Part shown: one piece after another, positions 1 through 9,822 of the stretch | How positions within the stretch are numbered: the stretch's first letter is position 1 | Layout: every line of letters starts with the position of its first letter | Notes under the pieces: generated by a model | What the model was told of the DNA's origin: nothing | Databases searched by the model: none | Seen by the model: the letters and a program-made list of their open reading frames with translations, nothing else | Origin: Oxalobacteraceae bacterium | Lineage (GTDB): Bacteria; Pseudomonadota; Gammaproteobacteria; Burkholderiales; Burkholderiaceae_D | DNA length: 64,000 nucleotides | Assembly (NCBI GenBank): GCA_027490725.1 | Contig: JAIXXN010000029.1 | Coordinates: forward strand, 1 to 64,000 | Direction: 5' to 3' | Made by a program: the position numbers and the translations under genes

Positions 1-19
1 AACTGTATATAATCACAGT

Positions 20-1276
20 ATGATTTTGGTCTATCGTTACCGAGTGAAGTCGTTGATCGGCTTGCTGAACAAGCAAAGTCGGGCGTGTAATTTCGTCTGG
101 AATTTTTGCAACGACAGGCAGAAAGACGCTCTGCGGTTTGGTCGTCGTTGGCATACGGGTTTCGACCTGAACAAACTTACGCAAGGCAGTAGCAAGGAAC
201 TGGGCCTGCACTCGGGTACGATCAATGCTGTTTGCGAGCAATACGCCAAGTCGAGAGCGCAGAAAAAGCGCCCTTTCTTGCGCTACCGAGGCAAAAAAAA
301 CCTTGGATGGGTTCCGCTCAAGGGGCGTGAACTTAAACGCGAAGGTGATGCGTTCCGGTTCGCTGGCAATACGTTTCGCGTGTTCAACAGCCGCCCGCTC
401 CCGGAGGGCAAGATCAGGGACGGCACGAATTTTTCCTGTGACAGTCGGGGCAACTGGTTTCTCAACGTCGTGATTGAAGTGGCGGCGACGGCCGCTAACG
501 CGCGCGCGCCGGTGCGAGGGGTGGGGATAGACCTTGGACTGAAAAACTTCGCGATGCTGTCCACTGGCGAAAAGATCGAAGCGCCGCGGATTTACCGCGG
601 TAAGGAACAAGCACTTGCTGTCGCCCAGCGTGCGCACAAGAAGCGTCGAGTGAGAGCTATGGACCACTACGCCGACGATCTGGCACAGCTCATCGAAGCG
701 CTGAACCTGAAGAACATCATCCTGGCCGGATTCTCGACCGGCGGCGGCGAGGTGGCACGCTATGTGGGTCGTCACGGCACCAAGCGCATCGCCAAGCTGG
801 GGCTGATCTCGGCGGTACCGCCACTGATGCTCAAGACCGCCACCAATCCGGGCGGCTTACCGATGGAAGTGTTCGATGGAATACGCGCCGGCTCGCTTGC
901 CAACCGTGCCCAGCTTTATCTGGACATTGCCTCCGGCCCGTTCTACGGCTACAACCGTGCAGGTGCGAAGCCGTCGCAGGGCATCATTCAGGCCTGGTAT
1001 GCCCAGGGCATGCAAGCCGGCCACAAAAACACCTACGATTCGATCAAGGCATTCTCGGAAACGGACTTCCGCGCAGACCTGAAAAAATTCGACAAACCGA
1101 CTTTGATCATTCACGGTGACGACGACCAGATCGTGCCGATCGACGCATCGGGTAAGGCCTCGGCCGCAATCGTTCAGCACGCCAAACTGATCGTCTATCC
1201 CGGCGCACCGCATGGCCTGACCGATACGCACAAAGATCGATTCAACGCTGACTTGCTGGCCTTCGCCAAGTCCTAA
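20..1276 (+). pseudogene. Chimeric ORF: truncated TnpB/OrfB transposase joined in frame to the C-terminal part of an alpha/beta hydrolase
   Basis: The 418-residue frame contains two unrelated halves. Residues 1-213 look like the N-terminal part of an IS200/IS605-family OrfB (TnpB), including the first RuvC-type aspartate in GIDLGL (D171) and the basic stretch KKRRVRA. TnpB then stops abruptly, so its later catalytic acidic residues and zinc finger are missing. From M214 (ATG at 659) the sequence is a non-haem chloroperoxidase/arylesterase-like alpha/beta hydrolase that keeps nucleophile S239 (GFSTGGG), the acid in HGDDDQ (D369) and H398 (GAPHG), but has lost its first 80 or so residues with the oxyanion-hole HG motif. 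Neither half should work as in its family. I read this as an insertion/deletion scar that happens to be in frame. Expression of a hydrolase fragment from M214 is possible but unlikely to be active. Confidence 0.8.
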
Positions 1277-1282
1277 GACGCC

Positions 1283-1309
1283 GGGCCCGCAGAACACTGC
1301 GGGCCCTTT
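1283..1309 (+). terminator. Rho-independent terminator after the chimeric ORF
   Basis: A perfect 9-bp stem GGGCCCGCA / TGCGGGCCC with a 6-nt loop, followed by a short TTT run, lies 6 nt after the stop codon at 1276. It probably belonged to the original hydrolase gene. Confidence 0.7.
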
Positions 1310-1342
1310 CAGCTAGCACGCAGAGCTCCCGCACGGTGCTGG

Positions 1343-2071
1343 CTATTTGATTTTATAGATGACGTCCACGGACTGGCTCATGCGCAAGGTGACCAGCATC
1401 GTCAGGTCGCGAACCTCCTGCGTATTGCGCGCCGCGCGATCAGAATTTGAATCCATATTGGTGGTCTGCAAACCGATTGCGCCAGTGAGGTTTTTCAACT
1501 GCCCTGCTGACACGGCTGTGGCACCGACCACCGTCTTGCCTACCCCGCGCGCCATAGTATCCGCGCGGCGCCGTGCATCTTTCAAGGCCTGCAACATCAA
1601 TTCACCTTCAATCTTGTCACGCTCTGAGGCACTGAACGAAGTGGAAAAATGGTCGAGATTCTTCATCGCCAGAATCGGGGCTATCAGTGCGCGCCATTTC
1701 GACACATCACGCACGTCGATATGCACTGAACACACCAGATCGTAGAGAGGTTCTTTCGCTTCCGCCCCCTCGCTCTTGCGCATCTCACGCCGTACATCAC
1801 GAATCTCGAGCTGGGCAGTATCCATCCCCAGCTGTTCAACGAGGGCGCGCAGTTCGGCAGCCCGCTCATTCACCAGCGCGAGCGACATTGCGGGATCGGC
1901 ATCATAGGCGCTGATTTCAAAATCGATCTCGCCGCGATCCGGCAGCATCATGAGAAAACCATTGCCCGAGGCATGGATAAACGGATAGCTGGGCAAATCT
2001 GCTGATCTTGCCGCCTGCGACACCGTCAACGTACTGGCAACGAGCATGGTTGCGATCAAGCATTTGAGCAT
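1343..2071 (-). CDS. SIMPL-domain (DUF541) exported protein
   Basis: A 242-residue protein with a typical signal peptide (charged start, hydrophobic residues 4-20, cleavage near residue 24). The rest fits the SIMPL/DUF541 family: an N-terminal strand region with GEIDFEI, a middle region around residues 60-140, and the C-terminal helix with ALKDARRRADTMA followed by VRDLTMLVTLRM. SIMPL proteins are periplasmic or outer-membrane oligomers of poorly known function, sometimes linked to oxidative stress. The gene stands alone next to the scarred left edge and shows no link to the aromatic genes. Family call good; function unknown. Confidence 0.75.
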   Translation of the reverse strand: MLKCLIATMLVASTLTVSQAARSADLPSYPFIHASGNGFLMMLPDRGEIDFEISAYDADPAMSLALVNERAAELRALVEQLGMDTAQLEIRDVRREMRKSEGAEAKEPLYDLVCSVHIDVRDVSKWRALIAPILAMKNLDHFSTSFSASERDKIEGELMLQALKDARRRADTMARGVGKTVVGATAVSAGQLKNLTGAIGLQTTNMDSNSDRAARNTQEVRDLTMLVTLRMSQSVDVIYKIK

Positions 2072-2312
2072 CTTGTCATCCCATCAGAAGTATTGTTATC
2101 AGTCAGCAACGCAGCACGATGCCGGCAGAGGAAAGCTTGCGCTTAGCAATATATTACAGTTGGGATAATATTAATATCCTTTAGCATCACCGCTGCGCCT
2201 GGTGAGCACTGGTATTGTCACGGCTCCAGGCGCAAGTCCCGCATCGGCGTGGGTGGCGATGGCTGAAGAAAAAAATTGGTATTGTTGTATTTTCATCATT
2301 TTTCGATTCTAG

Positions 2313-2637
2313 GTGGTGAATATAACCGGCGTCCAGAGCTATGATTATGTAGGCGAGCCGGGAAATACCGTGATCGAACTGAACCTCGGCGCCCTGTCCC
2401 AAATCACCAGCATCGCCTGGAACTTCGGTATGACCGCCTATTCGCCAAGCTGGCTGGCCGATATGCAAATCTCGTTCACGAATAGTTCGGGCAATGGCGT
2501 GTATTTCGCGCCGAGCGACACGGAAGACAGTGGTAGCGAACATCAATCGGGCAGTGCCAGCCCCGTCGACCTATGCCATGATGCTGCTGGGTCTGATTGC
2601 CGTGGGTGCTGTGGCACGCCGCCGTCAGAACAGCTAA
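2313..2637 (+). pseudogene. Decayed PEP-CTERM exosortase-substrate gene
   Basis: Reading from 2313, about 70 residues look like the middle of a secreted PEP-CTERM protein (stretches such as NTVIELNLGA, SWLADMQISFTN and GVYFAP). The signal peptide is missing, and the frame opens directly after a TAG. From 2530 a different frame encodes a typical sorting tail: VPAPSTYAMMLLG, then IAVGAVA, ARRRQNS and TAA at 2635-2637. That is a PxPSTYA motif, a hydrophobic helix and an Arg cluster, with PAP in place of PEP. The two pieces are out of register and the spacer between them is much shorter than expected, so an internal deletion or frameshift has occurred besides the 5' truncation. No exosortase gene lies in the window, though the host presumably has or had one. 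Confidence 0.7.
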
Positions 2638-2656
2638 TCGGCTCTGACCAGTCGAG

Positions 2657-2691
2657 CCCGCCCGGCGCCTGCGCCCGGCGGGTTTTTTTTT
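2657..2691 (+). terminator. Rho-independent terminator of the PEP-CTERM pseudogene
   Basis: A GC-rich stem (CCCGCCCGGCGC paired with GCGCCCGGCGGG, one mismatch) is followed directly by nine T residues. It lies 20 nt after the TAA of the PEP-CTERM tail and points along the plus strand, which supports that tail having been a real gene end. Confidence 0.85.
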
Positions 2692-2752
2692 GAGTCCTGC
2701 TCCGCTGTAGCAAACCATGCTTGCTAGAACTGGAAACTCACGCGTCTGCAGC

Positions 2753-3937
<1,185 letters not shown>

Positions 3938-4043
3938 TTAGTGTGCCGCCATCGTAGCGTCGCAGCGTCGCAAAAAAAATGGATCAAATCGCATAAAACT
4001 TGTACTATTTTGACACTCGCCCATTTTTCCTCGCACACTAGCC

Positions 4044-4946
4044 ATGCCCCGCACCGACACTCCCAACGCCAAGCCCGCACGACCTGAGGTACCCCAGTTT
4101 GGCCTGTATGGCGAGCAAACACGGGGAGAAAACGCCGAGTTCGTTCATATAGAATTAATCGAAACCCGTAGCCGCCAGCATCACTGGCATATTGAAAAAC
4201 ATACCCACAAAGGACTGTTTCAGGTACTTTTTCTCTACGGCGGCGACGTGCGCGCCAGCGTTGACGGCGAGCTCTGGGAGTGTTGCGCCCCGTGTGTCAT
4301 CACCCTGCATCCTTCGGTGGTGCACGGCTTCGATTTCTCCGCCGAGGCGCACGGCTACGTCCTGACAGTGGACCAGAATGTCGTATTCGCCGTTGCGGAA
4401 AACCACGGCGATCTGTACTCCTCGCTGTTCGTAGAGCCGCTAGCGATCGACCTGAGCGACCAGCCGGCACTGCATAGCCGCCTCGAGTCACTACTGAAAA
4501 ACCTGCTCACGGAAGCAGCCTGGCCGCAGTACGGTCACACCCTGATGCTGGAGTGGCTGGCGCGCAGTGCCTTGCTGCTGCTGGTGCGTCTGCATGCGGA
4601 ACACCGCATGGCCGATCAGTCCGGGCGTAGCGATTTCGAACTATTCAGCCGCTTCCGTGCCGAGGTGGAGCGGCGTTACAAAGAGCAATGGCAGCTGAGC
4701 CAGTATGCCACTGCGCTGCGGGTAAGCCCGACACGGCTGAATCGCCTGTGCCTGAAACTGTCCGGAAAATCGGCGTTCGATATTACGCAGGACAGGCTGA
4801 TGCTGGAAGCCTGTCGCAAGCTCACCTATCTGCCGGCCAGCATCGCCAGCATTGCCTATGAACTGGGATTTCAGGATCCCGCCTACTTCAGCCGGCTGTT
4901 CAAAAAACGCATGGGCCTAACGCCCAAGGCCTTCCGCGGCGGCTGA
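4044..4946 (+). CDS. pobR: AraC/XylS-family activator of pobA
   Basis: A 300-residue AraC-type regulator. Residues about 30-110 form a cupin-like sensing domain (HHWHIEKHTHKGLFQVLFL, then HPSVVHGFDF). The C-terminal 100 residues carry two helix-turn-helix units, ending SIAYELGFQDPAYFSRLFKK, a near-consensus AraC signature. It is divergent from pobA with a 124-bp gap. AraC-type PobR/PobC proteins activate pobA in response to 4-hydroxybenzoate in several proteobacteria. That this one does so is inferred from position. Confidence 0.85.
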   Translation: MPRTDTPNAKPARPEVPQFGLYGEQTRGENAEFVHIELIETRSRQHHWHIEKHTHKGLFQVLFLYGGDVRASVDGELWECCAPCVITLHPSVVHGFDFSAEAHGYVLTVDQNVVFAVAENHGDLYSSLFVEPLAIDLSDQPALHSRLESLLKNLLTEAAWPQYGHTLMLEWLARSALLLLVRLHAEHRMADQSGRSDFELFSRFRAEVERRYKEQWQLSQYATALRVSPTRLNRLCLKLSGKSAFDITQDRLMLEACRKLTYLPASIASIAYELGFQDPAYFSRLFKKRMGLTPKAFRGG

Positions 4947-4959
4947 AGCGCCGGCCAGA

Positions 4960-5733
4960 CTACAGCAGCGCGTTCAGCTCCACCTGCATCTTGATCAGTG
5001 CCGGCAGACAGCGCTCCACCATCTGCTCGAGCGGCATACGGCCAGCGTGGACGCTGATGTTCATCGCCGCCACCACCTCGCCCCGGAAATTCTTCAACGG
5101 CACGGCAATGGTGCGCAAACCCAGCTCCAGTTCCTGATCAACCAGCGCGTAGCCCTGCGCGCGGGTGCGGGCAATCTCCTCGGCCAGAAGTTCGGTGCTG
5201 ACGATGGTGTGCTCGGTAATCCGTTCCGGCTGCGCCCGCGCCAGAAAGTCATCGAGTTGCTGCTGCGGCAGGTGCGCCAGCAGTACCCGACCATTGGCGG
5301 TGCAGTAGGCTGGCACGCGGGTGCCAGGCTGCAGCGTCACCGACACCAGCTGGCCAGCACTGACTGCCGCCACGCAGACCAGTTGATCCTGATCGAGCAC
5401 GCCAGCCGATGCCGCCTCGCCCAGTGCGTAGGCGAGCCGGTACAACAGCGGCTGGACGATGCGCGGCAAGCGCGCCGAATGCAGATAGGACTGCCCCAGT
5501 CGCAACACCATCGGGGTCAGCGCGAACAGCTTGTTCTCATGGCGCATATAGCCAAGATGGGTCAGGGTAATCAGGTAGCGCCGTGCAGCCGCACGTGTCA
5601 GACCGGTGCGTTCGGCCACCTCGGCGATACTCAGTCGGCTGCGCTCCTGATCGAAAGCAGCAATCACCAGCAGCCCTTTTTCAAGGCCAGCCACCATGTC
5701 GCGCTGGGCGGGCGTGTCGTGTTCTGTCTTCAT
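4960..5733 (-). CDS. IclR-family regulator of the PcaU/PcaR type
   Basis: An IclR-type regulator with an N-terminal winged helix (SIAEVAERTGLTRAAARRYL) and a C-terminal effector domain (ELGLRTIAVPLKN). An in-frame GTG at 5769 would extend it by 12 residues. I prefer the ATG at 5733 (MKTEHDTPAQ), because the GTG lies inside the operator at 5753-5780. It is divergent from pcaH and most likely controls the pcaH-pcaG-pcaB-pcaCD operon and itself in response to protocatechuate or beta-ketoadipate, as PcaU and PcaR do. A second paralogue lies at 15205. Confidence 0.88.
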   Translation of the reverse strand: MKTEHDTPAQRDMVAGLEKGLLVIAAFDQERSRLSIAEVAERTGLTRAAARRYLITLTHLGYMRHENKLFALTPMVLRLGQSYLHSARLPRIVQPLLYRLAYALGEAASAGVLDQDQLVCVAAVSAGQLVSVTLQPGTRVPAYCTANGRVLLAHLPQQQLDDFLARAQPERITEHTIVSTELLAEEIARTRAQGYALVDQELELGLRTIAVPLKNFRGEVVAAMNISVHAGRMPLEQMVERCLPALIKMQVELNALL

Positions 5734-5752
5734 CAGCAAGAAATTTAAGGAT

Positions 5753-5780
5753 TTGTGCGAGTATCGCACAAATTGTGCGC
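5753..5780. promoter_or_regulatory. IclR (PcaU/PobR-type) operator of three repeats
   Basis: Two copies form a perfect palindrome, TTGTGCGA (5753-5760) and TCGCACAA (5764-5771). A third copy, TTGTGCGC (5773-5780), repeats the first with a 20-bp period. Acinetobacter PcaU and PobR bind this architecture: a palindrome plus a direct repeat of about 10 bp. It lies between the divergent iclR and pcaH genes. Confidence 0.75.
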
Positions 5781-5876
5781 ATAGCGAATCTTACCCGCAG
5801 TCGCCGTCTTGTGACGTCAGGCCGCCCTCCTTACCATGGTTCCACAGCAATTACATCAACCATCAGGAGACCCGCC

Positions 5877-6569
5877 TTGAAATTCGATGCTATTCCCGCC
5901 GAAGTCTATCCCCAGCTAATCTACCCTCCCTACAAGTCGACCCACAAGCGTGGCCCCACCCAGCCGCTGCTGCGCATCAACGCCGATCAGCCAGTGCTGG
6001 AGAATGTGATCGCCGCACCGCGCATTCTGCTGCCCAACGATATGGATCTGACGGCACAGGGGCATGGCGCACCACTGGGCGAGAAGATTGTCGTTACCGG
6101 CCGCGTGGTCGACGAAGACGGCAAGCCGGTGCGCAACTCGCTGCTGGAAGTCTGGCAGTGCAATGCCGCCGGACGCTACTGGCACAAAAAAGATCAGCAC
6201 GACGCACCGCTCGACCCGAATTTCTACGGCATCGGCAAAATGATGACCGATGACGATGGCCACTACCGCTTCGTCACCATCAAACCCGGCCCCTACCCCT
6301 GGGGCAACCATGACAAAGCCTGGCGTCCGGCGCACATCCACTTTTCCCTGTTCGGCAATGTCTATGCCCAGCGTCTGGTCACGCAGATGTATTTCCCGAA
6401 CGATCCCCTGTTCGCCTACGACCCGATTTTCCAGAGCATCCCCGATCAGGCCGCGCGCGAGCGCCTGATTTCCCGCTTTAGTCTCGAGCACACCGTCAGC
6501 GACCAGATGCTCGGCTACGAATTCAATATTGTGCTGCGTGGTCGCGCTGCCACGCCGATGGGCATTTAA
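5877..6569 (+). CDS. pcaH: Protocatechuate 3,4-dioxygenase beta subunit
   Basis: Intradiol ring cleavage of protocatechuate to 3-carboxy-cis,cis-muconate; the beta subunit carries the Fe(III). I place the start at a TTG (5877) with AGGAG 7 nt upstream; this gives 230 residues beginning MKFDAIPAEVYP, the family length. The frame is open upstream but that part is not PcaH-like. Iron ligands are visible as Tyr in GRYWHKK, Tyr in GPYPWG and two His in WRPAHIHFS. First gene of an operon with pcaG, 13 nt downstream. Confidence 0.95.
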   Translation: MKFDAIPAEVYPQLIYPPYKSTHKRGPTQPLLRINADQPVLENVIAAPRILLPNDMDLTAQGHGAPLGEKIVVTGRVVDEDGKPVRNSLLEVWQCNAAGRYWHKKDQHDAPLDPNFYGIGKMMTDDDGHYRFVTIKPGPYPWGNHDKAWRPAHIHFSLFGNVYAQRLVTQMYFPNDPLFAYDPIFQSIPDQAARERLISRFSLEHTVSDQMLGYEFNIVLRGRAATPMGI

Positions 6570-6582
6570 AGGAGCTATCAGT

Positions 6583-7104
6583 ATGAGCAACATCACCACC
6601 GCACAGACCATCGGTCCATTTTCGCACGCAGCCTGGCAGTGGGCGGTCGACACCACCAGCGCCGAGCAGCTACACACCAGCGCTGCCACCATCACCATCA
6701 ATGGCACCATTTATGATGGCGATGGAACGCCGATCAATGACGCCCAGATCGAAGCCTGGCAGCCAGATTCGGCGGGCGCCGAAGCTGCCCAGGCGCTGCC
6801 CGGTTTCCGCCGCGTTCCCAGTGGCGAACAGGGTGAATTCAGCCTGCGACTGTCGCAGTGCGTCGCACCGACCAGCGGCACGCCGGCCACCTTTATCACG
6901 GTATTCGCGCGCGGTCTGGTCAAGCACCAGTTCAGCGCCGTATTTCTGGACGATGACAGCGGTCTGGCAGATTCGCCGATACTGACACAGGTGCCAGCGG
7001 CGCGCCGCCCTACCCTGATCGCCCGCAAGACCGCGCCGGGAGTCTATCATTGGGACATCTGGATGCAGTCCGATAAGGAAACCGCATTCTTTGACTATGT
7101 CTGA
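6583..7104 (+). CDS. pcaG: Protocatechuate 3,4-dioxygenase alpha subunit
   Basis: Structural partner of PcaH. The start is the ATG at 6583, 7 nt after AAAGGAG; earlier in-frame codons lie inside pcaH. The 173-residue product is somewhat shorter than the roughly 200 residues of Pseudomonas PcaG but keeps the beta-sandwich landmarks: TIGPFSH at the N-terminus, GTIYDGDGTPINDAQIEAWQ near 40-59, and the C-terminal YHWDIWMQ. As usual for alpha subunits, the iron ligands are not conserved. Confidence 0.93.
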   Translation: MSNITTAQTIGPFSHAAWQWAVDTTSAEQLHTSAATITINGTIYDGDGTPINDAQIEAWQPDSAGAEAAQALPGFRRVPSGEQGEFSLRLSQCVAPTSGTPATFITVFARGLVKHQFSAVFLDDDSGLADSPILTQVPAARRPTLIARKTAPGVYHWDIWMQSDKETAFFDYV

Positions 7105-7122
7105 CCTGCCAGCGGAGTCCAC

Positions 7123-8526
7123 TTGAGCGTATCCATTTTCGACAGCTTTCTTACCACGCCGGACATGATCGCCGTCTTCGACGACGGCGCCATCATTCAG
7201 GCCATGCTGCAATTCGAGCAGGCGCTGGCACAGGCACAGGCGCAACAAGGCCTGCTTACGCCTGAAACGGCGCGCGCCATCGCCGGTGCCTGCAAGGCGC
7301 AGTTGTACGATATTCCGGCCATCGTCAATGCCGGACGGCGCGCCGGCAGTCTGGCGATACCGCTGATAAAGGAATTGACAAGTCACGTCGCCCAGTATGA
7401 CGCCGAAGCGGCGACCCGCGTACATTGGGGCAGTACCAGTCAGGATGTGATCGATACCGCGATGGTGCTGGCCACGCGCGACGCACTGCAACTGCTGGAC
7501 GATGGACTGCACGACCTGACCGGACGTTTGCTGCTGCTGGCAGAACAGCACACGGCAACGCCGGTGCTGGCGCGCACCCTGATGCAACCGGCGCAGGTGA
7601 GCAGCTTCGGTTTCAAACTGGCTGGCTGGCTGGCGCCGCTGGTACGCGGCCGTACACGCTTGCGCGCAAGCGCCGCCCGCGCACTGCAGTTACAGCTGGG
7701 CGGCGCAGTCGGCACGCTGGCTGTGATGGGCGAACAAGGGCCGGCCGTGGCTGCGCTGGTGGCGGACTCTCTCGCGCTGCAACTGGCAGACGCCGCCTGG
7801 CACACCCAGCGCGACGAGTGGGTCAGACTAGGCCTCGAAGTGGCCGTACTGACCGGCAGCATGGGCAAGATCGCCACCGACCTCAGTCTGATGGCGCAGG
7901 GCGAAATTGCCGAGCTGGCGGAGCCGTCCGGTCAGGGCCGTGGCGGCTCGTCTGCCATGCCGCATAAACGCAATCCCGTTGCGGCGATGATCGCGCTGGC
8001 CGCTGCGACGCGCACCCCACAGCGCGCCGCAACGCTGCTGGCCAGCATGGGGCAGCAACATGAGCGCGGCCTAGGCAACTGGCAAGCCGAACTGGCCGAA
8101 TGGCCGGCGCTGTTCCTCAGCGCCCACGGCGCTTTGCAGGCATTGAACGATGCCTTCAGCGCGCTACAGGTGGATAGCGGACGCATGCGGCGCAATATCG
8201 ACGCGCTGCAGGGCCTGGTATGCGCCGAGGCAGCCTCGGCATGGCTGGCGCGGGTGATAGGCCGGCCGGCCGCGCACACCCTGTTGGAACAACTGAGTGG
8301 GCAGGCGCTTAGCAGCGGCCAGCATCTGGCCGAACTGCTGGCAAACGCAATCCACAACGATGAAAGCTTGCGCCGCCAGCTAGATCCTGCCGCGCTAGAG
8401 CCCCTATTCGACCCGGCCAGCGCCGCCGCACCGGCATCCCGCCTCGCACAGCGCCAGCTGTCCACGCTGCGCGCCGACATCGCAGCGCTGAATGCCACCC
8501 CCTTCTATATCAGGACACCTGCATGA
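7123..8526 (+). CDS. pcaB: 3-carboxy-cis,cis-muconate cycloisomerase
   Basis: Fumarase/aspartase-superfamily enzyme forming 4-carboxymuconolactone. The 467 residues match the family (about 450). The superfamily signature GGSSAMPHKRNP is present near residue 280, with WGSTSQDVIDTA near 105. The start is a TTG (7123) 7 nt after GGAG; no better ATG lies upstream. The stop overlaps the start of pcaCD by ATGA, which implies translational coupling. Confidence 0.95.
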   Translation: MSVSIFDSFLTTPDMIAVFDDGAIIQAMLQFEQALAQAQAQQGLLTPETARAIAGACKAQLYDIPAIVNAGRRAGSLAIPLIKELTSHVAQYDAEAATRVHWGSTSQDVIDTAMVLATRDALQLLDDGLHDLTGRLLLLAEQHTATPVLARTLMQPAQVSSFGFKLAGWLAPLVRGRTRLRASAARALQLQLGGAVGTLAVMGEQGPAVAALVADSLALQLADAAWHTQRDEWVRLGLEVAVLTGSMGKIATDLSLMAQGEIAELAEPSGQGRGGSSAMPHKRNPVAAMIALAAATRTPQRAATLLASMGQQHERGLGNWQAELAEWPALFLSAHGALQALNDAFSALQVDSGRMRRNIDALQGLVCAEAASAWLARVIGRPAAHTLLEQLSGQALSSGQHLAELLANAIHNDESLRRQLDPAALEPLFDPASAAAPASRLAQRQLSTLRADIAALNATPFYIRTPA

Positions 8527-9785
8527 GCTACGACCCGATAGACCACGACTTTGAACGCGGATTAGCCAAGCGCCGCAGCGTCCTCGGCGACGCCTGGGTA
8601 GACCGTTCACTGTCCAGCGCCAATAATTTCAATGCCGAGTTCCAGAACATGATCACACGCTATGCGTGGAACGACATCTGGGGACGCCCCGGTCTGGATC
8701 ATAAAATCCGGCGCGCGATGGTACTGGCCACCACCATCGCGCTGGGGCGCTGGGAAGAATTCGAACTGCACGCCCGTACCGCGCTGCTGGCCGAGGGCGC
8801 CAGCGCCCTTACCCCGGACGAGCTCAAAGAGATCCTGATGCAGTCGGCAATCTACGCCGGTGTGCCGGCTGCCAATACCGCCTTCACGCATACACTGGCG
8901 ATCCTGCGCGAGCTTGGACCGCAAATCGGTTACACGCTGCAAGCGCTGGATGCCGGCGCCAGCAACCACCCCGGCAGCGGGCGTGAGGGCCGCAGCAAAG
9001 GCCAGCCGGCCCTGCACTACAGCATCCGCGAGCCGCGCAATGGCAAGGCGCCACGCCATACGCTGGTGCTCAGTCACGCGCTAGGCTGCGACCTGAGCAT
9101 GTGGGATGAATTGGCGAATCAGCTGGCAGCCGACTGCCGGGTGATCGCCTACGACCATCGCGGCCATGGCGGCTCGGACGCGCCGCAAGGTCCCTACAGC
9201 ATGGCCGATCTGGCCGACGACGCGGCGCAGCTATTGCGCGAGCTCGATACCGGGCCGGTCGTATGGCTGGGGCTATCGATGGGCGGCATGGTCGGTCAGG
9301 AGCTGGCCTTACGCCATCCGTCGCTGCTGCGCGCGCTGGTGCTGGCCAACACCACCTCCGGCTATCCCGAGGCTGCACGCGCCATGTGGCAGCAGCGCAT
9401 CGCCACCGTCAGCGAGCAAGGCATCGAAGCCATCGCTGACGCCGTGATGGGACGCTACTTCCATGACGCCTTCAGGGCCGCCCACAGCGCTACGGTGACG
9501 CGCTACCGGCGCCGCCTGCTGACGACCAGCCTGCACGGCTATCTCGGTTGCTGTCACGCAGTCGCCCTGCAGGACACGACGACGCGTCTGGGAGCGATCG
9601 CCGTGCCAACCCTGGTGATCGCGGGAGAACTGGATCAGGGCACGCCGCTCAGTATGGCGCAAGCCTTGCAGCAATCGATTAGCGGCGCCACACTGACTGT
9701 GCTATCGGAGGCCTCGCACCTGAGCGCTATCGAACAGGCAGCACCATTTGCGCAGGCGGTCGTCAGCTTCGTCGCCGCACTGTAG
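8523..9785 (+). CDS. pcaCD: Fused 4-carboxymuconolactone decarboxylase / 3-oxoadipate enol-lactonase
   Basis: One 420-residue polypeptide carries two successive pathway steps. Residues 1-130 are a CMD-family decarboxylase (TRYAWNDIWGRPGLD, then YAGVPAANTAF). A Gly/Ser/Arg-rich linker spans about 145-165. Residues 165-420 are an alpha/beta hydrolase with YDHRGHGGSD, nucleophile S252 (GLSMGG), D371 (GELDQG) and H399 (EASHLS), i.e. the enol-lactonase. Together they turn 4-carboxymuconolactone into 3-oxoadipate. The domain order is decarboxylase then hydrolase, opposite to the PcaL fusion of actinomycetes. Last gene of the operon. Confidence 0.93.
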   Translation: MSYDPIDHDFERGLAKRRSVLGDAWVDRSLSSANNFNAEFQNMITRYAWNDIWGRPGLDHKIRRAMVLATTIALGRWEEFELHARTALLAEGASALTPDELKEILMQSAIYAGVPAANTAFTHTLAILRELGPQIGYTLQALDAGASNHPGSGREGRSKGQPALHYSIREPRNGKAPRHTLVLSHALGCDLSMWDELANQLAADCRVIAYDHRGHGGSDAPQGPYSMADLADDAAQLLRELDTGPVVWLGLSMGGMVGQELALRHPSLLRALVLANTTSGYPEAARAMWQQRIATVSEQGIEAIADAVMGRYFHDAFRAAHSATVTRYRRRLLTTSLHGYLGCCHAVALQDTTTRLGAIAVPTLVIAGELDQGTPLSMAQALQQSISGATLTVLSEASHLSAIEQAAPFAQAVVSFVAAL

Positions 9786-9808
9786 GCCGCTGCCGCAGCG
9801 ATGCGGCC
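9785..9808. terminator. Possible bidirectional hairpin between convergent pcaCD and vanB
   Basis: GGCCGC and GCGGCC flank a 12-nt GC-rich loop that can itself pair. The gap between the convergent stops is only 37 nt. There is no clear T tract, so termination is uncertain. Confidence 0.35.
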
Positions 9809-9822
9809 GGTCGGTTTACAGT

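Noticed and set aside
4010-4015. TTGACA as a -35 box for pobR
   Set aside because: No acceptable -10 box follows at 16-18 bp, and it is only 29 bp from the start codon.
5583-5876. N-terminal extension of pcaH
   Set aside because: The frame is open upstream, but it overlaps the divergent regulator and its operator, and PcaH family similarity begins only at the TTG at 5877.
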